DNA of 64,000 bases from Diabrotica undecimpunctata (lineage: Eukaryota; Arthropoda; Insecta; Coleoptera; Chrysomelidae), in contig NC_092811.1 in NCBI RefSeq assembly GCF_040954645.1, positions 118,617,343-118,681,342 of the forward strand, given 5' to 3'. Within the stretch, counting starts at the first letter, position 1. Each line of letters begins with the position of its first letter. Below the pieces are notes generated by a model that was not told where the DNA came from, ran no database searches, and saw only the letters and a list, made by a program, of their open reading frames with translations. Shown here one piece after another: positions 1-11,232 of this stretch. Both the position numbers and the translations under genes were made by a program.

Positions 1-297
1 TAATATGCTCTCCCAGAATTTCGATTCTTGATGAATCCATATCTTCTTTAAATTCGTCTCTGTTCTCATTTAATAGATGTTTGTAATAATGTGTCCAATC
101 CTCGGGATTTATGGGATTTAGAATCACTTTCTCGTTAGTCGGCTTCTTAACAGAGTTTATAAACTTCCACGCCTCAGTGCATTGTCGTCCTCCAATATAA
201 GATTCTATCTCTCTGCACCTTCTATCCCATATCTCATTTTTGGAGGTCATAATTATCTTTCTAGTTTTCTTCTTCATTTCATTGTATCGGTCTTATA
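1..297 (-). mobile_element. LINE fragment (linker between endonuclease and RT)
   Basis: Read on the minus strand, this is an open frame that runs off the window edge. It contains MKKKTRKIIMTSKNEIWDRR and later NPEDWTHYYKHLL. This is the style of the segment between the endonuclease and reverse transcriptase domains of RTE-like non-LTR retrotransposons, where a lysine/arginine-rich helix is followed by a short W-x-x-Y-Y-x-x-L-x segment. The RT core would lie outside the window. The family call comes from resemblance alone. Confidence 0.6.
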
Positions 298-1863
298 CCA
301 AATCATAATACAGCCTTAAAATCAAGTAAGAACATGCCTAACATCTAGAATAAAAAAATAATATAAGGGTGGGTCAAATATTTTCACGGGATTATCCTTC
401 AGTAAGTCGTGGCTGTGGCCTGTATAGAAAGGGGTATGAAGAATACCAGTACTAGTGTCCTTTAGAAGTAGAATATTATAAGTAGAGGTGTGGTGGTATT
501 TTGCTGAAATATTAGGAATTGCTCCATGTAAGAAAAAGCATCTTTATTAGAGTTTAGTTCCACACAAAGCTGTCTTAAAAATGTTCAGAAAGATATCCTT
601 TTATCACCTTTCCCAAATACGTAAATATATGACACGTTCACTTATCGCCCGATATATATTTGCCAAGGTACGTCAGAAGCATGTGAATACGGTAGAATAA
701 TGCCAATATTTGTTGCCAGAAGTGAAAGCCCACACACAAAAATACAATAGTGAAGGTCAATGTCTGTCGTGGTTTTCTAAATATAAAATGAGCGATGCAA
801 ATAAAAAAGAAGATATACGCGCGAGAATGTTTGTTCGAGTAGATAATTAACGACTATATCTTTCAGTAAACAATGGAACATACGTAATTAGATGATTTAT
901 CAGGTGGAACTAATGACAAATATACCATTTCTTAGCTAAACAAGAATGTCGTTAAGTGGTACAGTACAGCTGTAAAACAGTAGAACGAAGTGGGGTAGGA
1001 ATGTACGGGCTGAGAACTAAACACTCAGAAAGCCTCGGAAAAATTTCAAGCATCTTTGAAGTAAAAACTCATGCTATTGGAAGATACGCCTAGTTAAATT
1101 CGGACAAAAATATTTGGGACAAGAAATTAATGTCAAGCGGTTATCCGCTTGTAATTATTATAAAATAATGTCAAGCGGCTATCAAAGCACTTAAATAACA
1201 TGTAATCAGGTTTCTAAGTGACATAGGAATGATTAGTAAAATTTAATGAACAAAGTAATGAACATTTAGTTACTCTCCTGAGGATCTGGAACGGACTAGA
1301 CATGCCGAAATGGAACGACACTAAATTATGGACGAACCGGTCAAAATAAACTGGGAAAAACCGAAAGAGGAAAGACAAGTAGATCCTCAAAGATTCAAAG
1401 ATCAATCGGAAAAACTTACAAGGAGGGAGTCAGTAAAAGACAAACTTCTAGAGAACTATAACCATAGAAGCTTTAAAGACTGCATTTATTTAAAAGGATG
1501 AAAGGGAGAATTCAGGCAGCAGACACAAGCAATGGAAATAAAACTCAGATATTTTGGGCGAAAAATCCGTAGAAGGATCTTCGGACCCTATCATATATAA
1601 CAAATGCCGAGATCAAATAGATATAAAATAAAATGAAAACTCTCACTGTCTTAATACTCAAATTAATTTAAATTGTACTAAATTTAAACAAATTTAAAAA
1701 AAAAATTATTGCCGCTTCACCTCGTAGGGGACCCAGCTCGACTGTTTAGATTTCTTACACTGAGTATATCCATTAAGAGTTTTATTAATTTAAAGAAGAA
1801 TTGATTTAAACAAAAAAGACTACGTGTTTTAACAGGAGTACATATCGTCTATGAAAATTCCTG
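298..1863. other. No recognisable gene
   Basis: AT-rich sequence with no domain I recognise. A 57-codon plus-strand frame at 1328-1501 is lysine/arginine-rich and unassigned. Around 1510-1600 a short frame (QAMEIKLRYFG) resembles the extreme C-terminus of LINE reverse transcriptases, but it is too short to call. Confidence 0.4.
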
Positions 1864-2760
1864 AAATTATTTAAGGTATAGTCGATTCGCTGATGATACT
1901 GTCATTTTTGCAGACAGTCTTAAAGGTCTGCAAACACTTGTATCCAGGGTGGCAGAAGTAAGTAGCAGGTTTGGGCTTGATTTTAACATCAAAAAAACTA
2001 AATACATAGTTATAAACAAAAATAGGATACCACCTGGTCAATTACTAGTTAACCAACAACCTATAATACAAATCACCAACTTTTGTTATCTGGGTGCAAA
2101 CTTAAATGAACAGTGGGACCAATCGACGGAAATTAAGATAAGGATCGAGAAGGCAAGATCAGCTTTCGTCAAAATGAAAAAAATCTTTAACAGCCACGAT
2201 ATAAAATTGGAAATAAAAGTTCTTTTACTAAAATGCTACGTATTCTCCGTTCTTTTATATGGCGTGGAGTCATAGACCTTAACTGAAGCATCGCTGAAAA
2301 CACACGTAAGCGTAAAATGCTATGTAACCCCAAGCTATCAGTCTCAATAAGATTGAGAACACTAAAGTGTTATGTGTGGTCTCTATTACTATATATAGCT
2401 GTGAGACCTGGACATTAAAACAGTATGACGTCAACAAATTAAATTCATTTGAAATGTGGATGTACTGCCGAATGCTAAGAATAAGCTGGACCAGCAGAAC
2501 TACGAATGAAGAAGTACTGAGAGCAATGAACACACGCCCTCATCTGGTCAATTTTAGAAGGCAAGATTGAAGGTAAAAGGGGCTTAGGACGAAAGAAAAA
2601 ATCTTGTCTACCAAACATCAGAGATTGGACCCACACAAAAGGAAATGAATTAATTCATCAAGCCCAGAACAGAGAGAAATTTGCCATCTTGATCACCAAC
2701 CTCAACAGAGAAGGCACTTAGGAGGAGGAGGACGTTTTACTAGGATGGAATCAACATAAA
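1864..2760 (+). mobile_element. RTE-like LINE fragment, broken RT C-terminus
   Basis: The frame opens with RFADDTVIFADS, the FADD/YADD catalytic box, at about 1880-1915. It continues through GLDFNIKKTKY and the thumb-like segment ending FSVLLYGVES at 2275. A TGG to TAG change stops it there. About 120 bases of unrelated or scrambled sequence follow, and the same protein resumes at about 2400 with SCETWTLKQYDVNKLNSFEM. It ends with IEGKRGLGRKKKSCLPNIRD and a stop at 2719-2721. Order and spacing match the end of an RTE-like retrotransposon. It is 5' truncated and dead. Confidence 0.8.
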
Positions 2761-2995
2761 CTTTGGTTTTATTATCTTACAAAATAAGTATACTTTTCTA
2801 TGCAAAGAGGATTTAGCAAAGCAAATAGATGATACTATAACAAACAAAGTAATTTTGAACAATTCATTCAGTTATGCTAGGTATTCATGCCCTGCAGAAC
2901 AACAATAGAACTATATTTAATAAAATAAACAGCGTGATTAATTAACACCTTTATTTTTTGCCTCCACCCTTGCTTATCTGTGGCTGATCTTATAC

Positions 2996-3409
2996 CATCG
3001 AGCAAAAAGACAAAAGAGGGAATGTAAAGGTAGTGGGGGCAAAAATATTGTTAGACAGGAAGTGCCATCTTGAGAGGCCAAATTAAACAAGGAAAGAGAG
3101 TCTTTCCTTGTTTAAGAAATCAAATTTAGTTGGGTTATGTTATTATTTGTCCCAACTGTCACATGAAATCTTATTTATATTGAGTTTTTTAACAATTGTT
3201 TCACATTTTAGACTGTTATCGTTAATATTTAATTAAAATTTTCTCGTCTATGACACATTCTGAAAACTATTTTATAGCTACTGTTAATAAGTGTCCGAAA
3301 ATTTAAATTTGGCGCATTCGCATTTCCGGATATATCCGCCATCAGAGGCCACTTTTTTGGTCGCCTTTTCATAACAATTAGATTCCCTCTTTTGTCTTTT
3401 TGCTCGATG
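2996..3409. mobile_element. 414-bp MITE with perfect 28-bp inverted ends
   Basis: 2996-3023 is an exact reverse complement of 3382-3409; the outer bases are CATCGAGCAAAAAGACAA. The flanks TCTTATAC (2988-2995) and TCTTATCC (3410-3417) agree at 7 of 8 positions and look like an 8-bp target-site duplication. The interior has no coding potential. Ends of the form CA...TG with 8-bp duplications occur in P-type and some hAT elements; I do not assign a superfamily. The same ends recur at 63653-63679. Confidence 0.7.
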
Positions 3410-3417
3410 TCTTATCC

Positions 3418-4315
3418 ATACACGAACTCCTAAAAGGGCTTGTGCGTCGCTGTTTACTGTGTCTTCCCAGAGATTGCATTTTGCTCGTAAACATGTTGAT
3501 TTGAATAATGACGATTGGGGATGAATATTGTTCACCGATGAATCCAGGTACTGTCTTTTTTCTGATGAGAGGAGAAACCGAGTGTATAGAAGGCCTGGGG
3601 AACGCTACGCACAGTGTAACACCGTAGGGACTGTACAGTATGGCGGCGGCTCGGTAATGGTGTGGGGTGGGATTAATTTAGAGGCTCGTACGGAATCAGT
3701 TAGAATAGATCGCGGTCGGTTTAAATCGCAGAGGTATACAACAGATATTTTAGAAGAGCATGTCGTGCCATTTGCACCATTTATTGGGGATAATTTCATG
3801 CTTATGCAAGATAATGCCAGGCTACAACGGCAAGAATTGTGCACAGTATCGTCAGGAGGTTAGAATTTCTGCCATGGATTGGCCTGCGGGAAGTCCTGAC
3901 GACTACGACAACTACCCAATGCACCAAACACATTAGATGAACTGTTTTTGCGGTTGGTTGAAATTTGGGATCAAATTGATCAAGAAGAAATCAGAACGAT
4001 TATGCTCATTATGAGAGATCGTTGTCAAACAGTAATAAATGCCAGAGGATTCAATACTCGATACTAGTACACGGTACTAGTATATTCTGCAACTTTAATT
4101 TCAATTTCGTCATTAATTTATAATGCTAGTTTGTTTAGATGTTTAGATTTATGATGTTATATTCTTAATTTCAATACATTTTTTGTAAAAAAAGAAAAGT
4201 TTTTTATTTAAGATGTTCTAAAACAACCATAAAGCAGAAAAGAACAAACAAAAATTTTTTCATTACAACTCAAAATAAGAATTTTAAAATTATGCGTTAA
4301 TTTTGGAGCGCAGTG
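3418..4315 (+). pseudogene. Tc1-like transposase remnant with right inverted repeat
   Basis: Tc1/mariner DDE transposase. The first catalytic box is LFTDESRYCLF (about 3525-3555), followed by VYRRPGERY and GGGSVMVWGGI. The second Asp is in LMQDNAR (about 3805). The frame then shifts, and AMDWPAGSPD, where the third acidic residue region should follow, is reached in another frame; a C-terminal piece ends at the stop at 4065-4067. An in-frame TGA lies just before the first box. The N-terminal DNA-binding domain is missing. Sequence ending GGAGCGCAGTG at 4315, followed by TA, looks like the right terminal inverted repeat; no left partner is visible. Confidence 0.8.
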
Positions 4316-4531
4316 TATTTTAAGGGAATAAAGTTTCAACAGAAAAGTGTGAATATGAAATATAAAATGCAAGTAATTGTTTGTACATTATTTTTTAGTG
4401 TACGCCACTGATTGATTATTAACAATTTTGGTAGTTAGTTTTATCACACGTGACGTAATTGGAGAAAGTTAACTTTTACACTTATTATTAATGTGTGAAT
4501 AATTCGTTTTTAATATCAAAATGTTTTGCAG

Positions 4532-4788
4532 AAAGTGATGTCAACGCACGGTCTAGTAACGACGGTAGCTTATAAATTTGGAAATTCACCGGCGGTGTAC
4601 GCTTTGGAAGGTAGCGTAGCCGTTGCTGGAGCGGCGATAAAATGGTTGCGGGACAATATGGGCTTCCTGAAGGACGTCGATAAGGACACCGAGTCGCTCG
4701 CACAAGAAGTATTCAATACCGGGGACGTGTATTTCGTTCCGGCTTTCAAAGGACTGTATGCTCCATATTGGAGAAAAGACGCTAGAGG
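4532..4788 (+). CDS. Gk: Glycerol kinase, internal coding exon (first visible)
   Basis: Glycerol kinase (FGGY family) phosphorylates glycerol to glycerol 3-phosphate with ATP. This exon encodes 85 codons plus two bases. It includes [34 protein letters not shown] and [18 protein letters not shown], all family signatures from the middle to second half of the protein. The acceptor is TTTTGCAG at 4524-4531. The donor must be GTGTGT at 4789: splitting the Gly codon as GG|G restores the family-typical RG-IICGLT across the 10.9-kb intron, whereas the better-looking GTAAGT at 4793 breaks the frame. The N-terminal half (roughly 260 residues) is not in the window. Confidence 0.93.
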
Positions 4789-5145
4789 GTGTGTAAGTTT
4801 GAAAATATATTAATTGAAATATTTTATGTATACTATAGAAAATGTCACACTGAGAGTGCAGTACGGGTAAGATACGACAATGCTTTTCTTATGGAGAATA
4901 AACGCGCAGGGTTGTCGGTTTTCTCCAGCTGTTGATTGCTCATTGTCTCACAGGACCGGCTTGGATAAAATGCATCTGCCGGCAGTACGAGTAAAATATT
5001 TTATATCATGTATACGTATACAGTAGAATAAAAAGGCATTAATGAGTTATTGACAACGAAAACTATGAATTTTGCATATAAAACGTCAACATGAGATATA
5101 CAATTGAATCATATTCATAAGAGTAACATTTGAACACCTCTTTAC

Positions 5146-5350
5146 AAGAACAACATACAATAACTGTAATTTTAATGTTTTACATAAAATAGAAAAAACC
5201 TACATAATTTCTAGGAAAGAATTTGGAAACTTGGAAATGATATTATTTATAGATATTATATGTAATATTCAAATTTCCAATTCTTTCATAGAAATTAGAT
5301 ATTTTCTATTGTATGTAAAATATTAAAAATACAGTTATGTTGTTTCTATA
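5146..5350. repeat. Palindromic MITE-like repeat inside the DD82E element
   Basis: Two imperfect inverted arms of about 85-90 bp meet near 5250. The left arm runs AACAACATACAATAACTG onward from about 5149, and the right arm returns the same sequence with small indels to about 5349. There is no coding frame. The structure is that of a fold-back MITE nested in the larger element. Confidence 0.6.
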
Positions 5351-5473
5351 AATAGGTCTTCATTTCTTTTGTAAAACTTCTGCTACAAATTACCATCATT
5401 AACATAATCACCTAAATATGGCCATAAACTTGTTTGTCATAATTAGTATTTGATAAACTCCAAGCTTTCCCTA

Positions 5474-5514
5474 TTTCACCCCCTACCCATCCTAAGGATG
5501 GGTAGGGGGTGAAA
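5474..5514. repeat. 41-nt near-perfect palindrome
   Basis: Arms of 20 bp (outer bases TTTCACCCCCTACCCATCC) pair perfectly around a single central A at 5494. It lies directly before the open frame of the transposase N-terminus. It is GC-rich compared with its surroundings. Its role is unknown: it could be a subterminal repeat or an inversion scar. Confidence 0.8.
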
Positions 5515-6959
5515 GTGCTTTTGGAAAACGAAACTACACTTCAAAATTTAGTCCGAGTTTCAACAGAGAGCATGGAGTCCCATAAGTTTAAATCCGGTGA
5601 ATTATTTAACGGTTGCGCTAAACTCGTAGTGTTAAATGTGTTGTGTTTTTTACAAAATACGGAACAACTTAATGTAAGTGCTGCTGTAAGACGTACTTCG
5701 TTGATGACTGGTGTTAGCGAAAGAAGCATTTAAAATTTCAAAAAAGAAAAAGAAGTGGAACGTTGAAATCGCCAAAAAAACGTAAAAAACGAGTGTGTCA
5801 ATCAAATTCTAGAATATTCACATATGACGAGGGTGTAAGAAGTATTCTACGGAGAATTGTTCATTGTGAATTTTTCATGAAAAATTTGCCGCCATTCTTA
5901 AAGCATATACATAACTTCATACAAGGTAATGAGAATATACAGCCGTTGTCTCTTTCTACTTTATACAGACTTCTGAAATATATTGGATTTGTTTATAAGA
6001 AACGTGGCCGAAGAAGCATCATGGTGGAGCGAGAGGATATTATTTATTGGCGCCATAATTATTTGAGAACTATACGACGTTTGCGAAAAGACCATTGCAA
6101 TATCATATATTTGGACGAATCGTGGGTTAATGTTGGCCAATCTATAAATTACGAATGGTGCGATACTACGATACAAAACAGTCGTGATGCTTTTCTCAAA
6201 GGTTTAAGTACTGGCTTAAAAGCACCTACTAAACGAGGTCCACGATATGTTTTATTGCATGCAGGTTTTTCAGGAGGTTTCCTTCCTGGCACTCAGCGCG
6301 TTTTTTTGGCAAAGAAAAATGATGGCGACTATCACGATGAAATGGATGCCGCATATTTTGAGTCGTGGTTTAAGGAGACATTAATATCAAATTTACCAAA
6401 TAATGGTCGCAGGAATGTCATTGTAATGGACAATGCATCGTACCACTCCCGTAAAGAGAGATTCCCTAACAATTCCTGGAATAAAGCTGCAATCAAGGAA
6501 TGGTTAGTGGAAAAAGACATTTTTTTCGAGGATTGTTATTTGAAATCCGAGCTATTAGAAGCAGCGCGTGCTTTTAAAGATCAATACGATAAGTATCATC
6601 TTGATGAGTATGCTTCACAACATCATGTTTATATTTTAAGGCTTCCTCCATATCACTGCGAATTGAATCCTATAGAAATGGTGTGGAACCAAGTTAAGCG
6701 ATATGTAGGTACCCATAATACCACTTTTAAAAACGACGAGGTACGCCAGTTGATCGACGACGGTTTCGCACGCGTCACAGAGCAAAATTGGCGCAATTAT
6801 GTCACTCATGTTGTTGAGAAAACGGAAACTGAGATGTGGACTGCGGACAACCTGCAAGATGACGTAGACCAATTGATAATACACGCGAACACAGGGGAGA
6901 GTAGCGAAAGCGAATCCGACATCTCGGATGTAGAGGACGACTTTAGTATAATTAATTGA
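5509..6959 (+). pseudogene. IS630/Tc1/mariner transposase, DD82E spacing, N-terminus broken
   Basis: The main frame at 5763-6959 gives 398 residues of a DDE transposase. The catalytic residues are D118 (IIYLDESWVN), D223 (VIVMDNASYHS) and E305 (LPPYHCELNPIEMVW). The second D and the E are 82 residues apart instead of the 34-41 usual in Tc1/mariner; a DD82E group has been named Sailor, as far as I recall. The DNA-binding part sits upstream in another frame (5509-5733, ending AAVRRTSLMTGVSERSI), cut by a TAA at 5731 and a frameshift near 5765. The C-terminal 20 residues are acidic and serine-rich. The long intact catalytic frame suggests recent inactivation. Confidence 0.85.
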
Positions 6960-7037
6960 ATATCTGTGAGTAACCTCGATTATTTTACACTGCATAACCA
7001 ATAAAATGCATTTACCAGTCCAATCAGAGTATGGGCT

Positions 7038-7083
7038 TTTCAAGAAATGTAATTTAAAATATATTTGTTAGTTTAATAAAGTA
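7038..7083 (+). repeat. 46-bp direct repeat, copy 1
   Basis: The sequence starting TCAAGAAATGTAATTTAAAA and ending in TAATAAAGTATA recurs with one visible change at 11641-11686. Both copies lie inside the DD82E element, one on each side of the nested hAT. The AATAAA suggests a duplicated 3' untranslated segment of the transposon, but this is inference. Confidence 0.7.
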
Positions 7084-7120
7084 TAAATATAATATAATGT
7101 TAAATAACTTACACTATAAA

Positions 7121-10100
7121 CAGGGGCGGCTCGTGATAGTACAAGATGGTGAGGCACACTACACTTAAGGAAAATTATTATTATTATGGTTAGCTTCTCT
7201 TTGCTCCAGTCATACCCGGCTAAGGAGGCATTGCTCGCGCCAGCAAACAATGACTTGGCGTGAGAAGGACTTCTGACGATACGCGCGCGGATCAACAAAA
7301 GTCATCCTCACCTCAAAGCTCTCCTAAGCCCTCCTCCACCCTCCCTTATGTGCACTGAAGGTGCAACATACGGGCTGACTGCTTTTTGAAAAAGTCCGCG
7401 ATTGAGCTGTATTTATGAGCACCATGTGTAATAGGGTGCTCATAAATGTAACTTAAATGATACCCAAGGTGTCGTTAAGCGACTTACTCCGGTTTATCAT
7501 GAAATCTCGTATCGTGAGATAAAAGCGAACGAAAAACGAGGGAGCTCTAATCCTCGAGCCTGCACCTTGGTTAGCGGCCAAGTTGTAGCCTCAAGGATCT
7601 AGGTGGCATCTCCCGTGGCCTTTTTTTATTTTTATAATTTTTTTGTGAATTTTTTATTATTTTATATTTTTTTTGAATCTTTATATTTTTTATTAATTTT
7701 TTTGGGATTTTTATATTTTTTTGGGGGTTAGTAGGTATTTTTTATCTGGGAGATTTGTTAGTAAGTGTTATAAATGGCGACTGCTAATCTAGTGCCATCT
7801 TCTTCACGCTCTCACATATCCCTTCAGTTGAAGCTTCGGTCTAGCATATCTCCATTGATCGTTCTCGTCGTAAGATGTTAGTCGGAAGGTCGATTTTGTG
7901 ACATCATAAAGTGAGGGTGTTTACGTTAAATAAACTTAAACAAAGGGTTAAATTTTGTTTTTTGGTTTTTTATTTCACGATTTTTAAAAATTATAATTAT
8001 TTTAGAAAAACTTCAAAAAATATAAATTCTAAAAGGAAAACTGAGTTCTAAAATTTAAAGTTTTTTATAAATTAAAGGAATTCTGCGAGACTTCTGTTCT
8101 GCAAAATGATCTATTACATCGTCTATAAAAACGTTCTCATCCTGTGATTTTATAAATGATTTTTCAATTGAGATTTTTGCCATATTACTCAATCGTGTCT
8201 GTCCAGTTGTATTTCTGATGTAATTTTTAATCCTTTTTAGCGCGGAGAAACTTCTTTCTGCAGAAGCACTTGTCACTGGCAAAACAACACAAATGCATAA
8301 TAATTTAAAAACTTCTGGCATACAAAGTTTTAAATCATAATCGTGAAAAAAAGTTAACATTTCATAAGGGCTTGCGCAATTTTCTATTATATCATTCCCG
8401 TACATAGCGGATAACTCACTTTTTAGTTGATTTATATCAAAAATATTATACTGCGTTGTCAAGTTTTTTAATAGATCGTGAGGAAATTCTTTAGCAAAAA
8501 TGGGAAATTTTGATATATTCAACAGATCAAAGAAATGTAATTTTTCAACGTCACAAAACCTAACCTCTATTTGGGTTGCTATAATGTCAAGAATTTCAAA
8601 AAAAATTTGCCTTAATTGTTGAGTTTTATCAGTCATTTCAACTCCCTTACGACGACGTTTCGAGTGTAACGCAGCGGTATCCAGTTTTTCATAAATTGTA
8701 TCAAAATAAGTAGTGTTACTCCTAAATTCACGTATTTTACTTAGGGTATTTTGAAGTAAATTTCTGGCCTTAACAATGTCTGTATTTCTATTTTGTAGAA
8801 TGGAAAAAACAGTATCAGTTTGATGAAAAATCAACGAAAATATTTCTAAAAAAAATATGTTCTGAGGATCTTCTAAAAAAGCTTTTAAACCTACTGCTTC
8901 TCTTATTGTTTTGTCATCAAAATCGCGACTATTAATAATAAAATCAAAGGTCTCAAGTAATTTATCCTTATTATTATTAACTGTGAGAACTGCGCGTGAA
9001 GTAAAATTCCAGCGAGTTGCTACATTAGAAGGTATACGATTTCCTCCAATGTGTTCTAACACTTGGGTACGCTTTGTAGATTTAGAAAAATATGAAGAAA
9101 AACCGGATAAGGTTGAGAAAAAAACTTTAACTTGTTGAATTGAACTGCATGCGTTACTTAAAACTAAATTAAATACATGTGCATAGCAATGAATGAACAT
9201 GGCTTGAGGCGCTATAGATTTAATTTTTGCCTGTAGACCATTCACTTCTCCCGACATTACAGAAGCTCCATCGTATGTCTGAGCCACTAATTTACTATGC
9301 AAGTTGAACTTTCGAAATTTGGTAGATAAAAATTCAAATAAATCTTGAGCAGAACGCCCGGAACTTACATCGTAAAATCCCATGAATCGTTCGACTGGTT
9401 TATCGTTTATTACGTATCGAAAAATAACGGATAGTTGTGAATGGCAGCTTATATCAGTAGTCTCATCCACCTGCCAGAAAAAGAATAATGATTTTGAAAT
9501 TTCTTCCTCAATTTTTTTATTTATAACAAAAGCAATTGAATCGATTAATTCATTTTGTATGGTTTTAGATGTCCCAGAAAAAACTGATCTAGAGTCATTA
9601 TCATGTTCTAAAAATGTTTTTAAATTAGTGTCAAATTTACTAACAAGAACAACTAGCTCTTTGAAATTCCCGCGATTTAAAGATTCATTAGATTCTTCAT
9701 GCCCCCTAAACGGTAACTCTTGCATACAGAGGTGTAACGTAATATCTATAAGGCTTTTTAAAATTTGCCGATTTTCTTTAACCCTAGCATTGAAATTTTC
9801 AATATCTATTTTACGCGAATTGTCTAGTGCTGTGGCGATATTTTGCTTTTGTTTTCTCATAAGAGTAAGCTTGCAATTCGATGTAATATGTTGAGAACTT
9901 TTATTGTGTAACAATAGACTCCGAGACAAATTTTTCAAATCAGTATAACCACTTTTGAACCAAACTTTGTCGCTAGTATTAGCTGTGGCAAATAAAATGC
10001 ATGGCCAACAAAACAATTTATTTAATGTTATACTACCCGTAAGCCAGTCAAACTTTTCGTACCATGCATTTTGAAATCCCCGATTTGGTTTTCCGACTCC

Positions 10101-11224
10101 ACCGATAGAAACAAGATGTTTACTTAAATCTGGAATAGGTTGTTTTACGACTTTAACTATATATAATTTATCTTCATATGAATGACTTGAAAAATTCTGC
10201 TGATTGACTAAAAAATTTACGAGATCACAAGTATTACGAATATTTACATTTACCTGGGAAAGTTGTGACGAAGTGCTCGGTGCTAAATCCATTTTTCACT
10301 AAAACCGAAAATCCTGCAGACAAAAACAAACAACAAACCCACCAAAATTATTAAAAAAACTTAATTAGAATTGCACTTATTATATAACATGTAATGTTAC
10401 TGTTTTTTTAATGAAAAACAACACGAGATACGTCAAACGTGATCCTGCCGCACAAAGAGGTCAACAGGAAGTAATTTAACTACTACTTACTCTTACTACA
10501 ACAATTTTGCAGAAATAGAAATGTTCCAAAATGTACCAATGTTGCCAATCTGGTAAATGCATAGAAAAAAAATATTTTTTGTTAAATCGGAAAACAATAG
10601 AACAATATGTATAGTACCATCTACTAAAGGAAAATACTCTACTACAACATAACAATGTTATTACAATTTTCAAATAAAAATCTATGTTTTATTTAAAATG
10701 TACTTTTATACCCCGAGGGAAAAAATGTAGCGAATTGGGTACCTTTGTACCCAAACGGCAACGCTGCTAGTTAAAAACACCAAACCAGAGCGGCAAGCGG
10801 CATGCCTCTCTTGTTCGGTGAAATCGTGGGCAGAAAATAAATAAATCATGTTGAATTTCGCTAGATAATGTGATGTCTAATATGTCAGACAGAGCAATGC
10901 CGTGAGGCTTGCCTCGGCGGCTATAATTTTTAAAGAGAGAATGAGATGCACATATGATATACATATTAGAAGCTGGCGCGGAAAATTGAGCCGTTGTTTA
11001 TTTAATATTTTGTGGTTTAAGCTTGTCCCTTGTCCGGTCCGTAGATTATGAAGAAATATACAAAGATAAGACATCAGGGGTGTACATATTTTAATTTTTT
11101 ATCATAATGAAAATAAAGTTATTTAGAAAATTCCAAAAAGTTAAATTGTAGTTAAAGAACGTAAATAGTCGATTGATACTGGTGAGGCACTGCCTCACCT
11201 GCCTCATAGGACCAGCCGCCCCTG
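7121..11224. mobile_element. Complete hAT transposon with 8-bp target duplications
   Basis: The element begins CAGGGGCGGCTCG and ends AGCCGCCCCTG, giving an 11-bp terminal inverted repeat. It is flanked on both sides by the perfect 8-bp duplication ACTATAAA (7113-7120 and 11225-11232), the hallmark of hAT insertion. Total length is 4104 bp. It carries one uninterrupted minus-strand transposase. Subterminal repeats of the type GGTGAGGCA occur near both ends, as expected for transposase binding sites. It sits inside the DD82E element. Confidence 0.95.
8055..10292 (-). CDS. hAT transposase, ZMYM-like lineage, intact 745 aa
   Basis: A TTF-type zinc-finger-like segment lies near the N-terminus (W79, LFCWPCILFA with C95 and C98, then KSSQHITSNC around 131-140). 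The RNase H-like core has D276 in WQVDETTD and D341 in AQTYDGASVMSG, followed by HCYAH at 368-372. The C-terminal hAT dimerisation box SASAERSFSALKRIKNYIR is at about residue 665-685 and contains the third acidic residue. This is the architecture of the TTF/DUF4371 plus hAT C-terminal proteins related to vertebrate ZMYM1/ZMYM6. The start ATG at 10292 lies about 930 bp inside the element's right end. There are no stops or frameshifts, so the protein could be functional in cut-and-paste transposition. Confidence 0.93.
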   Translation of the reverse strand: MDLAPSTSSQLSQVNVNIRNTCDLVNFLVNQQNFSSHSYEDKLYIVKVVKQPIPDLSKHLVSIGGVGKPNRGFQNAWYEKFDWLTGSITLNKLFCWPCILFATANTSDKVWFKSGYTDLKNLSRSLLLHNKSSQHITSNCKLTLMRKQKQNIATALDNSRKIDIENFNARVKENRQILKSLIDITLHLCMQELPFRGHEESNESLNRGNFKELVVLVSKFDTNLKTFLEHDNDSRSVFSGTSKTIQNELIDSIAFVINKKIEEEISKSLFFFWQVDETTDISCHSQLSVIFRYVINDKPVERFMGFYDVSSGRSAQDLFEFLSTKFRKFNLHSKLVAQTYDGASVMSGEVNGLQAKIKSIAPQAMFIHCYAHVFNLVLSNACSSIQQVKVFFSTLSGFSSYFSKSTKRTQVLEHIGGNRIPSNVATRWNFTSRAVLTVNNNKDKLLETFDFIINSRDFDDKTIREAVGLKAFLEDPQNIFFLEIFSLIFHQTDTVFSILQNRNTDIVKARNLLQNTLSKIREFRSNTTYFDTIYEKLDTAALHSKRRRKGVEMTDKTQQLRQIFFEILDIIATQIEVRFCDVEKLHFFDLLNISKFPIFAKEFPHDLLKNLTTQYNIFDINQLKSELSAMYGNDIIENCASPYEMLTFFHDYDLKLCMPEVFKLLCICVVLPVTSASAERSFSALKRIKNYIRNTTGQTRLSNMAKISIEKSFIKSQDENVFIDDVIDHFAEQKSRRIPLIYKKL

Positions 11225-11232
11225 ACTATAAA

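Noticed and set aside
1..4500. Upstream glycerol kinase exons
   Set aside because: No matching coding sequence found; only LINE and Tc1 remains, so the earlier exons are assumed to lie outside the window.
4790..4798. GTAAGT at 4793 as glycerol kinase donor
   Set aside because: Breaks the frame to the next exon; GTGTGT at 4789 restores the conserved RG-IICGLT join.
6636..7043. 135-aa minus-strand frame
   Set aside because: Antisense to the 3' end of the DD82E transposase; no recognisable domain.
9382..9894. 170-aa plus-strand frame
   Set aside because: Antisense to the intact hAT transposase.
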